A program made the position numbers and the translations under genes. This document shows, piece by piece, positions 60,369 to 64,000 of a DNA stretch of 64,000 nucleotides (positions are counted from its first letter, which is position 1; every line of letters starts with the position of its first letter). The stretch lies in NCBI RefSeq assembly GCF_047663525.1, contig NC_092591.1, positions 53,483,501-53,547,500 on the forward strand. The letters are read 5' to 3'. A model generated the notes under the pieces. The model had not been told where the DNA came from and did no database searches. It was given only the letters and a program-made list of their open reading frames with translations. Source of the stretch: Anas platyrhynchos. Its lineage: Eukaryota > Chordata > Aves > Anseriformes > Anatidae.

Positions 60369-60435
60369 CTGTCAGCCTCTGGGATCCAGCGAACACACAC
60401 AGCACCAGCCAGGCGTTGAGCTGCACCTGGGCCAT
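60369..60435 (-). CDS. FAM180B: FAM180B, coding exon 1 (signal peptide)
   Basis: ATG at 60435-60433 in a good context (GCTGCTATGG, G at +4) opens 22 codons plus 1 nt, ending at the donor CTGACAG|GTAGGAAG. The peptide MAQVQLNAWLVLCVFAGSQR has a short N-region and a hydrophobic core (AWLVLCVFAG), typical of a secretory signal. The phase matches exon 2. The intron to exon 2 is about 1.8 kb and the intron from exon 2 to exon 3 is 281 bp. No earlier in-frame ATG was accepted, because the longer minus-strand frame over this region is in another phase. Confidence 0.8.
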
Positions 60436-63400
60436 AGCAGCCGTGCCCAGTAGTGGTTCACATCCCCTCCGCGGACAGCGCCGGGTGTAAAGTGAGAGCT
60501 GTTTGCTTCTGTGTCTTTCTTGGCTGCTTCTGATCCCAGCAGCCTCTGCTGGAACAAATCTGCCTTGCTGTGTTTATGGTTGCAGTCCCGGGAAGGGCTT
60601 TGCAGTTGAACTGGCTGACCCAAGAGGCTATTTTCCATCATATTTTGGAAAGTTGGAAGACTTTGTTGTGAAGTTTTTGGCAATAATATTATTTAAGGTT
60701 CTCTTCCAAAGACTGACTTTCCACTGCAATTTATTATACAGAGCTATTAGTTGCAAGAAATTTTACTACACATGATTGCCTCTGAGGAATGGGGGAACCC
60801 TGTGGTCCCCTCCTCCACTGCACAGTGCCTCTGTCCCATCTCTGTGACCCTTCAGTTTTCCCTTTTATTGAGTTTGAAAATTTGCAAATGATCCAAAAAT
60901 ATCACACAGATAAGGCCACAGTCTGGGCAGATTAATGGTAGGGCAATAGCAGCCAAAATATACAAGCATGGAGAAGAAATGTTACTTGTTCAGCTCTGTA
61001 GCAAACCTTTGGGAAGGAATAGTTGGTGTAATGACCTAGCAAACTGCAAGGACCAGAGCCAGTCAGCCTTCAGCACCTCATCATCCTCTCTTGTGACTTA
61101 TGGATCACAGTGAGCAAGGTCTGCCTTAGGTGTTGTGAATTATACGGAGGAAATTTCATCTGATTCCCTTCACAGCAGGTGTCTGTGCTGTACACATCCT
61201 TGCAGTTTCATGAGTGCCTAACCCTCACTTGAGACACGGTGTATTTCTCCTCTGAGTGGCGCGGTATTGTTGTAGGTTCACCGACAGGTTCTTGGATGTG
61301 AGGGCCATACAAATCAGTAATAAATATAAATAAGTAGCAATGCCGTCTCCCTCAAGCTAACGGTGTTCTCTGGGGAAAGAAGTCTGCCTAGAAAAGACAG
61401 GAGGAGCTGAAGTGCATACCCTCCTGAGCAAGTTGGAGGCTGTCGGTTTGTGGTGACTTTGGTCGCCAGCTATTTTATGGGATGATGTTCCAGTTAATAA
61501 GCTGCCAGTGTGCAAGCCGTTCTGCAGCTTCCAGGATCTGCAGCTATGCCCGGCAATATGTGCTCACAGCAGCTATCAAAAGTGGCACAGATTTATTAAG
61601 GAAGGAGGAGCCCTCAATATCTGGAGCCATTTTTCCCCTCTGTTTGGATCAAAGTAAGACCTGTATCTGTCATAGCCTTGGCTATCTTACAGTCAGATGA
61701 CACTTCTTTCAGTTTTCATTATTTTCTGCTGCTTCTGCTTCAGCTGCATCCCTTTCTTCTGAGGTACCTTTTATTAAACTGTAAATAATATGCCACTCAA
61801 GAGGCAGACTCGGATGACCCATCTGCACAGTGAGATTGATGTGCCTTCTGTTTCGTGCCAGTCCTTTAAAATCCGCAGTGTACACATGACTCTGTCTAGA
61901 AGTTACTTTAAAAAAACAACAAAAACCCGCATCTTTTTGGTCATGAAATAGCCTCTCTAGTATGCATCTGGGGGGATTTTGGCAAACATCTGCAAAGGTC
62001 GTAGTTGATTTTGTCGGTAGGAGTGTTTCCTAGGAACAGCATGCAGCTGAAGGTCTAGAAGAGGGTACCCATGTGGTGGGAGGGAGAAGAGAGGAGGCTC
62101 ACAGGCTGTGCTGAGGTGACTGATACAGCAGCAGGTAGGAGGCAAGCAGAGGTGGTAGACACTGCCTTGAGCAGGGGAAACTTTGCACAACTGCCTCACT
62201 ATCCCACATAGAAAGGCAGTTGCAGAGCACTGATAAATGTACACTTTAGCTCTTTGTGAACCAGCAGTAGTTACACGGGATGTGCACAGAAGCAGGCATG
62301 AGTTTGTAACAGCTGCACACAGTCCCTGCCCGTGCGATTGCAATGTTAGGTGGTGCACCTGCTCCTCCTGAGGGATTCTGTTCTTGCCAGGTATTCACAG
62401 CTGAGCGTGCACAACCCTGCCACTCCATGCTCCCTCTGGTCATGCCATCTGTTGCAGGCGCAGTTTCAGAGTCTCACATCGAGCCCGGTTTCTGCAGGGT
62501 CACCCTGGCTGCTTGCGGCATTTCTACCAGGACTTCCTGAATCAGGAAGACGGGAAAGGGGAACAAAATCTGTAGGAGCTGGTTGGAGGTTGATCCAAAG
62601 TCTGTTCCAAGTAGCAGAAGCTTTGCCCATCACAGGGTAACGGTGCAATGGAGTGAGGAGCAACCAAAGAGACAAGTGAGGCAGCAGCCACTGTAACCCA
62701 GTTTGCCAAAGTCACAAGAGGCAGGATCTGCTGGGAAGAATTCCTCTGGTTCTTACATTATAGACCCCTGCAGGCTCTTGAACCTTGTTCGCTGTCATTT
62801 TTAGTGCCTCCATCAACCGTTATGTTTTGTGTTCAGGCCTTTTATTTTGCACCTTGTGTGGGTCTTTCTGATTTTTCAGTTGTAAACATACCCATAGATA
62901 GCAGTGTTTGTACAGGTGAAGCTAGCCGGCCTGTCAGCACTGTGAATTTCTGCTGCTTCCTTTTCCTGTTGCAGATTACATCTGCATGCTGGGACGGGCA
63001 CCTTGCCACGGGGACCTGCACAGGCTGTGCTTAGGTATGTAAGAGGCTTAAGGCAGCACGAGAAGTCACAAGGTGTGGATAATGCAGCACCAGAAGAGCC
63101 TCTTTGGAAGAGATGTTTCTTTGAGATAGGACTGCAAAAAGATTGGCAGTATCTTCATAAAAGGGAAATTCTGCTTAAAAATTGAAAAAAACCTCTTGCT
63201 TGAAATGTCTCATGCACAATTTGGAGAGACCTCAGTCCCCTGCCTAGGCTTGTCTAGCAGGTCTGCAGGGGAGGAAGATGAGGAGATGAAGAATGGTGAG
63301 AGAACAGGAGAATAAAAGCTCATGGGAAAGGTGATGTTTGAATCACAGGAGAGGAAAAAGAAATAAAAGCTGGAGGGAAGTAGGAGTAAAGTACTGCCAT

Positions 63401-64000
63401 AATCAGATGGGGCCTCCACAATTCAATCCTTTACAGATATGGTGCTGCTGGTCCTTAAGGAAATGGTCTCCCTGTCTTTTTCTTCTAGTCTGTGAGCCAC
63501 GTCCAGCTGCTTGAAGCAATAATGTGTAACAGTCAAAGGGAGAGGGGGCACCACCCCACTGCACCTACTGAACAAAAGAGTGGGATGGGGCCTCTCACAA
63601 TGGGAAGATGTAATGGGATGCAGGTAACATGACTGTCATCTAGCCTGGCCTTCAGTACTCCCGTAACATCTGCTCTGCAGGAGTCCAAGGCCCAGCTGAA
63701 ATCCCCATCTGCATCTTGACTGGAGATCAGTCACCAGGGCCCGTACAGATGGCGTGGCTGCGATGCAGCCGGATACCCTAACACCATCGATAGCCACATC
63801 CCCAGGGACAAGAGGTTGCTTGCCCAGCTGTGGGGAGGAAAGCCAGAATGCTGGAAAACACCAGCTAAACACACTCAGGTGGGGAAGCTCAACACGGTGA
63901 ATGTGAATCATCACTTGAAGTCTAGTTATTCAACTCTGCAGCATCAGAAAACACTTCTCCTGAATAGGGCATCTGTACATCAGCTACCACAGATATGTAT
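60436..64000. other. FAM180B upstream DNA, no further gene recognised
   Basis: The first ~100 bp upstream of the FAM180B ATG are moderately GC-rich (CCCGGCGCTGTCCGCGGAGG on the minus strand) and probably hold its promoter and 5'UTR. No clear TATA box is seen. Beyond that, no exon of the human neighbour NDUFS3 or of any other gene was recognised up to the window end. Confidence 0.45.

Overview
This is nuclear DNA from a bird. It carries many CR1 LINE tails, an avian-type ERVL-like solo LTR, and two vertebrate genes split by spliceosomal introns. The young CR1 subfamily is one I associate with waterfowl (duck/goose), so an anseriform host is my inference; nothing in the window fixes the species. 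The DNA is mostly non-coding, and nearly all open frames outside the genes below are chance or repeat-derived.

Layout. 1-11.5 kb: AT-rich intergenic or intronic DNA with a CR1 tail (2.4 kb) and a 670-bp solo LTR with a 5-bp target duplication (4.47-5.14 kb). 11.5-23.1 kb: three head-to-tail copies of a ~3.8-kb unit, nearly identical in their interiors. Each unit holds a truncated CR1, an 18-bp minisatellite and, on the minus strand, a compact GC-rich transcription unit: TATA box, first ATG opening a 231-codon frame, stop, and AATAAA 58 bp later. I do not recognise the protein. This array is the most unusual part of the window. 23.1-36.7 kb: no gene seen; a ~490-bp compound pentanucleotide polypurine array lies at 29.8-30.3 kb. 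36.8-37.4 kb: a CpG island with short GC-rich tandem repeats and a good splice donor, a candidate promoter and non-coding first exon. 37.7-53.5 kb: gene-free sequence with an old plus-strand CR1 and a younger minus-strand CR1.

53.6-60.4 kb: two genes in tail-to-tail orientation. C1QTNF4 (CTRP4; plus strand, two C1q domains in one coding exon) is followed by FAM180B (minus strand). I reconstructed FAM180B from three in-phase coding exons, including an 80-nt middle exon. The same neighbour pair, also convergent, lies on human 11p11.2, which supports both calls. Both products are predicted secreted proteins; no functional link between them is implied. 60.4-64 kb: no gene recognised.

The middle copy of the array shares its head with copy 3 and its tail with copy 1. 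This is the pattern expected if two already diverged copies recombined unequally to give three.
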